Assembly: GCF_023509035.1 (NCBI RefSeq)
Contig: NZ_CP075583.1
Coordinates: 310,001-374,000 of the forward strand
Length of the DNA: 64,000 nucleotides
Origin: Janthinobacterium lividum
GTDB lineage: Bacteria > Pseudomonadota > Gammaproteobacteria > Burkholderiales > Burkholderiaceae_D
Direction: 5' to 3'
This document shows, piece after piece, positions 56,911 to 64,000 of this stretch. Under the pieces are notes generated by a model, which saw only the letters and a program-made list of their open reading frames with translations, had not been told where the DNA came from and ran no database searches. The first letter of the stretch is position 1, and each line of letters begins with the position of its first letter. The position numbers and the translations under genes were made by a program.

Positions 56911-59064
56911 TTACTTAAACGTTTTGCGCGGCGGGGACTTCGGACGCGGTGGCGCTGGCTTGCGCTCCGTCGTGCCGTCATCGAGACTGATGCGCAGTTT
57001 CTGGCCCGAGACCACGACCGATTTCAGGTGGTCGAGGATTTCCGGCGGCATGCCTTCCGGCAGGTCCAGCACGCTGTAGTTGTCAAAGATATCGATGCGG
57101 CCGATATGCTTGGCTTCCAGGTTCGCTTCGTTGGCGATGGCGCCGACGATGTTGCTTGGCGTCACGGCGTGCTCGCGGCCCACTTCGATGCGGTAGGCCG
57201 TCACGCCTGGGCGTGGACGTTCCTTCTTCGGCGCGCGCGGCGCTGGAGCTGCATCGCCTGCGTCCGCTGGCGCATCCTTGAACGCTGGCGCGGACTTGGC
57301 GGCAAACGGCTTGCGCGGCGCGGCTGGCGGCGCCAGGTCCGGCGCGTCGCCGTCGCGGCTGATGCGCAGCTGCTGGCCCGCAACCCAGACGGACTTCAGC
57401 TGATCCAGCAATTCTTTCGGCATGCTGTCCGGCAAGTCCAGGACGCTGTAATCGTCATAGATTTCGATGCGGCCAATGTTTTTCGAATCGATGCCCGCTT
57501 CGTTGGCGATGGCGCCCACGATATTGCCTGGTTTTACACCATGCTGATGACCGACTTCAATACGGAACGTCTGCATGCCGGCGTCGGCTGGACGCTGGAT
57601 ACGTTCCTTTTTCGGGAAGGCCGGGCGTTCGCTGCGCTCGTTACGGTCGAAGCGGTCGCCCCGTTCCGGACGGTCGTTGCGCTCGAAGCGGTCTTGGCGC
57701 ACAGGACGGTCGTCTTGCCAGGTGGCTTGCTCGCGCGCCTTGTTCTTGTCCAGCAACAGAGGCACATTGCCACGCGCCATCTTCGCCAGGGCGGCGGCGA
57801 TCTCGATGGCGGGAATGTTTTTCTCGCGTTCAAAATCTTCGATCAGCGACTGGAACTGTTCCAGTTCGCCCAAGGCCAGGGTGTCGCTGATCTGTTCCTT
57901 GAACTTGGCGATACGCACGTCGTTGACGGCCTGGATCGTTGGCAGTTCCAGCATGCCGATCGGCTGGCGGGTCGAGCGTTCGATGGCTTTGAGCAAGTTC
58001 TTTTCACGCGGGGTGATGAACAGAATCGCTTCGCCGCTGCGGCCGGCGCGGCCCGTGCGGCCAATACGGTGGGTATAGCTTTCCGGATCGTGCGGCACGT
58101 CGTAGTTGACGACGTGGCTGATGCGCTCGACGTCCAGGCCGCGGGCGGCCACGTCGGTTGCCACGAGGATGTCGATCTTGCCGTCTTTCAACTGCTGAAT
58201 CGTGCGCTCGCGCTGGGCTTGCTGGATGTCGCCATTGATGGCGGCAGCCGAGAAGCCACGGGCTTGCAGCTTGCCGGCCAGCTCTTCCGTACCCAGCTTG
58301 GTGCGGGCGAAGATGATCATGCCGTCAAACGCTTCCGCTTCCAGGATGCGGGTCAGCGCGTCGAGCTTGTGCATGCCCGACACCAGCCAGTAGCGCTGGC
58401 GGATATTGTCGGCCGTGCCCGTCTTAGCGGCGACCGTTACTTCGGCCGGGTTCACCAGGTAGGTCGTGGCGATGCGCTTGATGACGGAAGGCATGGTGGC
58501 CGAGAACAGAGCCGTTTGATGGCCTTCCGGCGTTTCTTTCAAGATGCGTTCGACATCGTCGATAAAGCCCATGCGCAACATTTCATCGGCTTCGTCCAGC
58601 ACCAGCGTTTTGAGCTTGGACAGGTCGAGCGAACCCTTGTCCAGGTGATCGATCACGCGGCCAGGGGTGCCGACGATGACGTGCACGCCGCGGCGCAAGG
58701 CCGACAGCTGCGGACCGTAGCTTTGGCCGCCGTAGATCGGCAGTACGTGGAAGCCGGGGATGTGAGCGGCGTACACCTGGAACGCTTCGGCGACCTGGAT
58801 GGCCAGTTCGCGCGTCGGTGCCAGGACCAGGGCTTGGGGTGAGCTTTGTTTCAGATCGATACGCGACAGGATCGGCAAGGCGAAGGCGGCGGTTTTACCC
58901 GTGCCCGTTTGCGCCTGGCCCAGCACGTCGCGGTTAGCGAGCAATAATGGAATCGTGGCCGCCTGGATAGGCGACGGTGTTTCGTAACCGACATCCTTGA
59001 GCGCGCGAATCAGCGGCTCGCTCAGGTTAAGGTCGGAAAATAAGGAAATTGGTGTATCAGACAT
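56911..59064 (-). CDS. deaD: DEAD-box RNA helicase with two DbpA-type RNA-binding domains
   Basis: 717-aa helicase that remodels structured RNA, as in cold adaptation and ribosome assembly. Helicase motifs: AQTGTGKT (Walker A), PTRELA, TPGR, DEADE, SATMP, ATDVAARGLD and HRIGRTGRAGR. After an R/D/E-rich linker (RFERNDRPERGDRFDRNE) there are two similar domains ending with QQLRIS and QKLRIS. They start at TFRIEVGHQHGVKPGNIVGAIANEAG and AYRIEVGREHAVTPSNIVGAIANEAN. E. coli DeaD has one such domain. ATG 59064 is taken; the frame is open 11 codons further. Confidence 0.93.
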   Translation of the reverse strand: MSDTPISLFSDLNLSEPLIRALKDVGYETPSPIQAATIPLLLANRDVLGQAQTGTGKTAAFALPILSRIDLKQSSPQALVLAPTRELAIQVAEAFQVYAAHIPGFHVLPIYGGQSYGPQLSALRRGVHVIVGTPGRVIDHLDKGSLDLSKLKTLVLDEADEMLRMGFIDDVERILKETPEGHQTALFSATMPSVIKRIATTYLVNPAEVTVAAKTGTADNIRQRYWLVSGMHKLDALTRILEAEAFDGMIIFARTKLGTEELAGKLQARGFSAAAINGDIQQAQRERTIQQLKDGKIDILVATDVAARGLDVERISHVVNYDVPHDPESYTHRIGRTGRAGRSGEAILFITPREKNLLKAIERSTRQPIGMLELPTIQAVNDVRIAKFKEQISDTLALGELEQFQSLIEDFEREKNIPAIEIAAALAKMARGNVPLLLDKNKAREQATWQDDRPVRQDRFERNDRPERGDRFDRNERSERPAFPKKERIQRPADAGMQTFRIEVGHQHGVKPGNIVGAIANEAGIDSKNIGRIEIYDDYSVLDLPDSMPKELLDQLKSVWVAGQQLRISRDGDAPDLAPPAAPRKPFAAKSAPAFKDAPADAGDAAPAPRAPKKERPRPGVTAYRIEVGREHAVTPSNIVGAIANEANLEAKHIGRIDIFDNYSVLDLPEGMPPEILDHLKSVVVSGQKLRISLDDGTTERKPAPPRPKSPPRKTFK

Positions 59065-59152
59065 GAAATCACTCACAAGTTCGCTCGAATCGCCCAATGC
59101 GAAAGAGTGTATCTGCTAGTTTACTCTTTACTGGACCATACCGGGTGGCTGC

Positions 59153-59181
59153 ATGCCGCAGAACGCCGTTTTTTGCGGCAT
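59153..59181 (-). promoter_or_regulatory. Possible 5' UTR hairpin of deaD
   Basis: ATGCCGCA 59153-59160 pairs with TGCGGCAT 59174-59181, with a 13-nt loop. It is about 90 nt upstream of the start. If transcription begins further upstream, this is a structured leader, as reported for cold-shock helicase mRNAs. No promoter is confidently placed; 59182-59332 shows nothing further. Confidence 0.35.
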
Positions 59182-59332
59182 ATCTACCGAAAAAAGGCAG
59201 AAAAATCGGCGATCCGCACGCAATTGGCGCGTGATTTTGCCAACGTTAAACGATACACAACAATGTGCGCCGGTGCCTGTTCCGTGCGGCAAAGGCAACA
59301 GCGGGCGCCTCGGCACGATGACGCCCGCCCCC

Positions 59333-60178
59333 TCAGGTGCGCAAGAACTCCAGCAAGTCCTCGTTCAGCCGGTCCTTGTGCGTCGTCGCCAGGCCGTGCG
59401 GCGCGCCCGCATACACGAGCAGCTTGCTGCCGATGATGAGCTCGGCAGTGCGCCGCGCCGAGGCGGCGATGGGCACGATCTGGTCGTCGTCGCCATGGAT
59501 CACCAGGGTCGGCACATCGAACCTGGCCAGGTCGCTGGTGAAATTCGTCTCGGAAAATTGCTTGATGCACAAATAGGATGCCGGCATGCCCGCCTGCATG
59601 CCTTGACGCCAGAAACTGTCGCGCACGCCCTGCGACGGCTTCGCATCGGGCCGGTTGTAGCCATAGAACGCCTCGCTCAAGTCGCGGAAGAATTGGCTGC
59701 GATCGGCCTGCACGCCGGCGCGGATGGCGTCAAAAGCGGACAGCGGCAAGCCCAGCGGATTGTCGGCCGTTTGCAGCATCAGCGGCGGCACGGCACCCAC
59801 CAGCACGGCGCCCGCCAGGCGCTGCGTGCCATGGCGACCGATATAGCGCGCCACCTCGCCGCCGCCCGTCGAATGACCGACCAGGGTGGCGCCCGTCAAG
59901 TCCAGCGCCTCGATCAGCGCGGCCAGGTCGTCCGCATAGGTATCCATATCATTGCCGTCGAAGGGCTGGCTCGAGCGCCCATGGCCGCGCCGGTCGTGCG
60001 CAATGACGCGATAGCCGTGCGAGGCCAGATAAAACATCTGGTCTTCCCACGCGTCGGACGACAGGGGCCAGCCGTGGCTGAAGACAACGGGCGGGCCGCT
60101 GCCCCAGTCCTTGTAGTAGATCAGGGTGCCGTCGGCGGTACGCAGGGTATTGCTCGATGGTAAGTCGGTGGCAGTCAT
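59333..60178 (-). CDS. Alpha/beta hydrolase (chloroperoxidase/esterase type)
   Basis: 281-aa hydrolase similar to cofactor-free haloperoxidases. Oxyanion-hole sequence FSHGWPL near residue 34, Ser nucleophile in GHSTGGGE near residue 100, Asp in HGDDDQIVP and His in APHGLATTH near the end. No signal peptide. Such enzymes act as esterases or perhydrolases. ATG 60178 has AAGGAG 7 nt upstream; the longer ORF shadows the M28 peptidase. Divergent from the M28 peptidase gene. Confidence 0.9.
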   Translation of the reverse strand: MTATDLPSSNTLRTADGTLIYYKDWGSGPPVVFSHGWPLSSDAWEDQMFYLASHGYRVIAHDRRGHGRSSQPFDGNDMDTYADDLAALIEALDLTGATLVGHSTGGGEVARYIGRHGTQRLAGAVLVGAVPPLMLQTADNPLGLPLSAFDAIRAGVQADRSQFFRDLSEAFYGYNRPDAKPSQGVRDSFWRQGMQAGMPASYLCIKQFSETNFTSDLARFDVPTLVIHGDDDQIVPIAASARRTAELIIGSKLLVYAGAPHGLATTHKDRLNEDLLEFLRT

Positions 60179-60313
60179 GGAACGCTCCTTGTCGGTGGGC
60201 CAGCGGCTATTGTGGCCGCAATCGGCTTGCGCGCGCCGCGCGCTACGCCAGAGCATTGCGGTAGAGTAAGATTGCCGCTGCTTTGCTTTCCCGTATTCAC
60301 TTTTGGAGTTGTC

Positions 60314-61930
60314 ATGCGTCTTCCCTTCGTCCTCGCCGCCAGCCTGCTCAGCACGGCTACCCTCGCCCAACCGCTCGTAGCCGAGGCGCCACTGCGCGCC
60401 CATCTGTCCTTCCTGGCCGACGATTTGCTGGAAGGACGCGGCACGGGCCAGCGCGGCGGCGACCTGGCCGTGCGCTACCTGGAAACACAGGCGGCCGTGG
60501 CCGGCTTGCAGCCCTTGCCTGACGGCAGCTACCGTCAGGCGCTGACCATCGTCGGCAGCAAGGCCTTGCCATCGAGCAAGGTGACCTTCAGCGCGGGCGG
60601 CAAGACCTTGTCTCCCGCCTTCGGCCAGGACATCGTCTTTGGCGCGGCCAATGGTCAGCAGAAAGTGGCGTTCGACGCGCCCGTCGTGTTTGCCGGCTAC
60701 GGCATCCGCGCCCCAGAAGAAAACTGGGACGATTTCAAGGGCATCGATTTGAAAGGCAAGCTGGTCATCATGATGGTCAACGACCCGCAGCCGACCGTTG
60801 CCGAACCAAATCGCTTTGCCGGCAAGTCGCTGACCTGGTACGGGCGCTGGGTCTACAAGTACGAGGAAGCGCTGCGCCAGGGTGCCGCCGGCGTCTTGCT
60901 GATCCACACGACAGCATCGGCTTCGTATCCATGGTCGGTGCCGGCCAACGGTTTCGGCCATGAGCGCTTCAACCTGGCTGGCGCGGGCAATGCGATGGAA
61001 GGCTGGCTGCAGGAAAACATGGCGCGCACGCTGTTCCAGGCGGGCGGGCAAGACCTGGACGCCTTGCGCGCGCAGGCGGAAACGCGCGAGTTCCGCCCCG
61101 TGGCCCTGAACGCCACGGTCAAGGTGCAACTCGACAGCCAGATCCGCAGCATCGAGCAATTCAACGTGGCCGGCATCGTGCCGGGCACGGACCCGAAACT
61201 CAAGGACGAGGCCGTGATCTACTCGGCCCACTGGGACCACCTGGGCAAGGATGACGAAGGCAGCCAACGCGACGGGCAAAGCGACCATATCTACAACGGC
61301 GCCATCGACAACGCCTCGGGCGCGGCAGCCCTGCTGGCGATGGCGCAAGTGGCCGTGAAACAGCCGGCGCGCCGCACGCAGATATTCCTGTGGCCGGCCG
61401 GCGAGGAAACGGGCATGTTGGGGAGCACGGCCTATACGCGCAAACCCTTATGGCCGCTGGCCAAGACGGCCGCCGACCTGAACCTCGACAGCATGAATTT
61501 TGTCGGCAAGACGCACGACATCGGCGTGGCCGGCGCCGAGCGCAGCAGCCTGTACGCCAGCGCCGCCAAGGTGGCCAAGCGCATGGGCCTGCGCCTGGCG
61601 CCGACGATACCCGACCTGTCCGGCGCCTTTTACCGGGCCGACCATTTTGCCTTCGCCAAGGCCGGCGTACCCGCCTTCAACGTGGGTTCGGCCGTGTTTT
61701 CCGGCGACGGCTCGTTCGACTTCGTCAAGGAGCCGAAAGCGTCCGGCGAGCGCCTGGTAGCGTTTAAAAAGGATTACCACCAGGTAAGCGATGAATACCA
61801 CCCGTCGTGGGACTTGTCCGGCATGGTGCAGCAGGCGCAGTTCACCCTGAACCTCGGCTATGAAGTGGCGAATGACAAGAATTTGCCTACATGGAACAAG
61901 GGTGAAGCGTTTGGCAAAGTGAAACGCTAA
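60314..61930 (+). CDS. Exported M28-family peptidase with PA domain
   Basis: 538-aa zinc aminopeptidase. Signal peptide [17 protein letters not shown]. The PA-type insertion occupies about residues 130-250. Zinc ligands: His in SAHWDHLG, Asp in [10 protein letters not shown] and Glu pair in [12 protein letters not shown]; a later Asp and His ([18 protein letters not shown]) complete the site. Acts in the periplasm. ATG 60314 has GGAG 6 nt upstream. Own terminator follows. Confidence 0.93.
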   Translation: MRLPFVLAASLLSTATLAQPLVAEAPLRAHLSFLADDLLEGRGTGQRGGDLAVRYLETQAAVAGLQPLPDGSYRQALTIVGSKALPSSKVTFSAGGKTLSPAFGQDIVFGAANGQQKVAFDAPVVFAGYGIRAPEENWDDFKGIDLKGKLVIMMVNDPQPTVAEPNRFAGKSLTWYGRWVYKYEEALRQGAAGVLLIHTTASASYPWSVPANGFGHERFNLAGAGNAMEGWLQENMARTLFQAGGQDLDALRAQAETREFRPVALNATVKVQLDSQIRSIEQFNVAGIVPGTDPKLKDEAVIYSAHWDHLGKDDEGSQRDGQSDHIYNGAIDNASGAAALLAMAQVAVKQPARRTQIFLWPAGEETGMLGSTAYTRKPLWPLAKTAADLNLDSMNFVGKTHDIGVAGAERSSLYASAAKVAKRMGLRLAPTIPDLSGAFYRADHFAFAKAGVPAFNVGSAVFSGDGSFDFVKEPKASGERLVAFKKDYHQVSDEYHPSWDLSGMVQQAQFTLNLGYEVANDKNLPTWNKGEAFGKVKR

Positions 61931-61938
61931 GTACCATG

Positions 61939-61966
61939 AAAAACACCGGCCTTGGCCGGTGTTTTT
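61939..61966. terminator. Bidirectional terminator between M28 peptidase and SRPBCC genes
   Basis: AAAAACACCGGC 61939-61950, CTTG, GCCGGTGTTTTT 61955-61966. A-run on one side and T-run on the other serve both convergent transcripts. Confidence 0.88.
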
Positions 61967-61969
61967 CAT

Positions 61970-62386
61970 TCAAATTGCCATGATGCGTTTCAGGTCCACG
62001 AACGCGGTTTCGTACAAATGCTGAAACGCGCCAATCATGACCTCTTCCACGCCTTCGGCCGCGTCGAATTCGCTCGACCATTCCGCCACGCACTCATTCG
62101 CGCCCGGTTCACCCGTGACGCGCAAGGTAGAACGGTAGTTTTTGACGGGGATCGGGCCAGAGACGATGGTGTAGCTGTAGCTCTTGTCCGCTTCGCTGTA
62201 GCTTTGCAGGCGTTCGGCGATGATGGCGCCGTCCATGGTTTTCAGGCGGCGCACGCGGCCACCGTGTTCGGACAGGCTGGTCTTGATGGAGCTCGACCAT
62301 TCAGCCAGCGACTGGAAGCCGCCGATAAAATCCCACACGCGTTCGGCGCTTGCCGCCAATGTTACAGAAACAATTACTTGGGCCAT
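61970..62386 (-). CDS. SRPBCC-family protein
   Basis: 138-aa START-like helix-grip protein: VIVSVTLAASAERVWDFIGGF at the N-terminus, YTIVSGPIPVKNYRSTL in the middle, a C-terminal helix EEVMIGAFQHLYETAF. It likely binds a small hydrophobic ligand. Soluble and monocistronic, sharing the terminator at 61939-61966. Ligand unknown. Confidence 0.88.
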   Translation of the reverse strand: MAQVIVSVTLAASAERVWDFIGGFQSLAEWSSSIKTSLSEHGGRVRRLKTMDGAIIAERLQSYSEADKSYSYTIVSGPIPVKNYRSTLRVTGEPGANECVAEWSSEFDAAEGVEEVMIGAFQHLYETAFVDLKRIMAI

Positions 62387-62413
62387 CTTTAATTCGGTTC
62401 CTCATCCAGGTTT

Positions 62414-62432
62414 GCCGGGCGCCGCGCCCGGC
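62414..62432. repeat. GC hairpin in the gap between SRPBCC and dienelactone hydrolase genes
   Basis: GCCGGGCG 62414-62421 pairs with CGCCCGGC 62425-62432 around CCG. It precedes the SRPBCC gene by 28 nt. No T-run. Nothing else is seen in 62387-62538. Confidence 0.4.
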
Positions 62433-62538
62433 CGGCCGGAGTTGCCCGGCACAGCCGCTATTTTAGCGCCCATGCAGCTTTGCTGCTGGGTGCGCATTGG
62501 GCTCGACAATAGCAGTTGGCCAGCCTGGCGAGGCAAGC

Positions 62539-63237
62539 TTACAAGTTTTCCGCCAGGAAAATCAAGGAATTGCCATGCGCGTGGGCGGCGGCGCGTTGCT
62601 GGTAACTGTCGCGGTGGGTGCAATTGAAACCATGCTCGGCGCCCGGGTAGATATGGATTTCCACGTCTTGGCGGTCTTCAAAGCGCTCGGCGATCTTTTG
62701 CACGGCTTCCGGTGGAATATGGCTGTCCTGGCCGCCGAAATGCATGAGCAGCGGCACCTTGATTTGGTCGGCCAGGTCCAGCTTGTTCTGAATGCCGCCG
62801 CCGTAATAGGCGATGGCCGCGTCGACCAGGCCGGCCGCAGCCGCCTGGTACGACAAGCGACCGCCGAAGCAGTAGCCGACCGAAGCCAGCTTGCCCGTTA
62901 CTTCCGGACGCGCGCGCAGGGCGGCGATGGTCGCGGCGATATCGGCGTCGGCATGCGGATTGTCGGTAGCTTGCATCAGTTCGACGGCGCGCTTCCAGCC
63001 GTCCGCGTCATAGCCCAGTTCGATGTGCGCGCCAGCGCGCCAGAACAGGTCCGGCACCAGCACCACGTAGCCATCGGCCGCGTACTGGTCGGCCACGGCG
63101 CGGATGTGCTCGTTGACGCCGAAAATTTCCTGCAACAGGATGATGGCGGGACCCTTGCCCACGTGCGGCACGGCCAGGTAAGCCTGGAAGCTGCCGTCCG
63201 GGCCGGCGATATCGATCCACTGCGAAGTTGTGCTCAT
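62539..63237 (-). CDS. Dienelactone hydrolase-family protein
   Basis: 232-aa alpha/beta hydrolase with Cys nucleophile: GYCFGG near residue 121, Asp in FGGQDSHIP near residue 173 and His in GAEHGFN near residue 205. The family hydrolyses dienelactone in chlorocatechol breakdown; without a catechol cluster nearby, the role is open. ATG 63237 has GGAG 6 nt upstream, preferred over the 5' extension. Confidence 0.92.
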   Translation of the reverse strand: MSTTSQWIDIAGPDGSFQAYLAVPHVGKGPAIILLQEIFGVNEHIRAVADQYAADGYVVLVPDLFWRAGAHIELGYDADGWKRAVELMQATDNPHADADIAATIAALRARPEVTGKLASVGYCFGGRLSYQAAAAGLVDAAIAYYGGGIQNKLDLADQIKVPLLMHFGGQDSHIPPEAVQKIAERFEDRQDVEIHIYPGAEHGFNCTHRDSYQQRAAAHAHGNSLIFLAENL

Positions 63238-63322
63238 AGAAACTCCAGTCTGAGGTTGGGGAATGCCACAACCAGGCATGTTACTGGTTTTTCTCCTTTT
63301 TGCGCCCACCCTTTGCCCAGGC

Positions 63323-64000
63323 TCAATACATCTCGCGCAGGTAAATCACAGGCCCCGATTTGAAGACGCCAAAGACGACGCTGCCCACGGTGCTGGGCAA
63401 GTGCGCAATGCCGGGAACGGAAACGTCGACGCTGCCGGTCTTGCCGGCGCCGGGCGCCGCCAGGATCAGGCGTTTACTCGGCGGCAAGATGCCCTTGTCG
63501 AACGTATAAGTAATAGAAGTGCCAGCGGGGAATGCAAAGTCCTTGCACAGCAGGGTTTTCTTGCAATTGGAAAACACCACCAGCGCGCTGCCGAATTCAC
63601 TGATGCTGTCCAGCAGACTGGTGACCCAGGTCTTGCCGTCCCAGTACTGCACCTGCACCGCCAGGCGCACGGGATAGCGCTCGGAACCGTAGTCATGCGG
63701 CACCATCAGGCGGCCCGTCAGCACGGTCAGCTGCGCTTCCTTGCCATCGGCCGGCGCCGAGCTCACATTACCGGCCGCCGGATAGGCGTATGTCGCGCGC
63801 AGCAATACATCCGTTGGCGATGCCAGTGCTTTCGCCTCTTTGGGCACGGCATAGGCGGCCGGGAAGCTGTAGGCGACGGTGCGCGTGGCAACGCCATTGG
63901 TAAAACTGGTGACGGCCATGCCCGTCACGGCCGCGGGTGCTTTTGCCCCATCCGTCAGTATGCTGCCGGATGGATCTGTCGGCGGATAGGTGTTCTCTGC
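63323..64000 (-). CDS. MshQ/DUF6701-like protein, C-terminal part (5' end outside window)
   Basis: The frame is open to base 64000, so the N-terminus lies outside. 225 residues are present. The C-terminal half matches the DUF6701 pattern of MSHA-pilus MshQ proteins (VQVQYWDGKTWVTSLLDSISEF, NCKKTLLCKDF) and ends LPSTVGSVVFGVFKSGPVIYLREMY. GTG 63928 inside the frame is a less likely start. Assignment is moderate; no other pilus gene is visible. The region 63238-63322 holds only the end of the DLH leader. Confidence 0.7.
   Translation of the reverse strand, partial: AENTYPPTDPSGSILTDGAKAPAAVTGMAVTSFTNGVATRTVAYSFPAAYAVPKEAKALASPTDVLLRATYAYPAAGNVSSAPADGKEAQLTVLTGRLMVPHDYGSERYPVRLAVQVQYWDGKTWVTSLLDSISEFGSALVVFSNCKKTLLCKDFAFPAGTSITYTFDKGILPPSKRLILAAPGAGKTGSVDVSVPGIAHLPSTVGSVVFGVFKSGPVIYLREMY

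Overview
The window comes from a high-GC betaproteobacterium, most likely a member of the Oxalobacteraceae close to Janthinobacterium or Duganella. The basis is the gph-trpEGDC order, the two tRNA-Phe units, the PEP-CTERM protein, the DUF2058 and AIM24-family proteins and the REP-type palindrome. The lineage is inferred from protein character, not from a search. There is no insertion sequence, prophage or CRISPR array. The DNA reads as ordinary chromosome with several accessory pockets.

Layout. 1-5063: end of gph, then a tryptophan operon (trpE, trpG, trpD, trpC) preceded by an uncatalogued-looking leader peptide with four Trp codons and a full attenuator hairpin set, then a TonB-like lipoprotein. 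5014-15751 (mostly minus): diguanylate cyclase, M61 peptidase, a molybdenum hydroxylase locus (MocA-like, large subunit, frameshifted 2Fe-2S subunit), DsbC-like isomerase, UbiH-family hydroxylase, a frameshifted LLM oxidoreductase and DkgB. 15900-25365: two near-identical tRNA-Phe transcription units bracket a DUF2058 protein, a PsiF-repeat protein, a second TonB-like lipoprotein, a GGDEF-EAL protein, an S9 peptidase, a di-haem peroxidase and two unknown exported proteins. 25600-37088: collagen-like lipoprotein, FadE, DUF1059, an MFS pump divergent from its TetR regulator with two operator copies, TrhP, a DUF819 remnant, GdhA, flavin reductase, GIN-domain protein, Fpg/Nei glycosylase and enoyl-CoA hydratase.

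37113-50437: a nested 118-bp inverted repeat, a three-copy AIM24 operon, a PEP-CTERM protein coupled to a subtilase, a NarL-type two-component pair, a TonB-dependent receptor, and an Lrp regulator divergent from an acetolactate synthase whose 3' end is rewritten by a REP palindrome. 50358-64000: AraC regulator, cytochrome P450, GNAT, MazG-like pyrophosphohydrolase, two exported proteins, a PAS chemoreceptor, a DEAD-box helicase with two DbpA-type RNA-binding domains, an alpha/beta hydrolase, M28 peptidase, SRPBCC protein, dienelactone hydrolase and the end of an MshQ/DUF6701-like protein.

Five genes (11217-11674, 13995-14925, 37238-37976, 39405-42570, 45417-47916) are each split by a single-base indel while both halves remain well conserved. 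Three of the five indels lie in short homopolymers. This points to sequence error or very recent mutation rather than old decay. The most interesting observations are the trp leader attenuator, the nested inverted repeat, the REP-altered gene ends and the AIM24 triplet.
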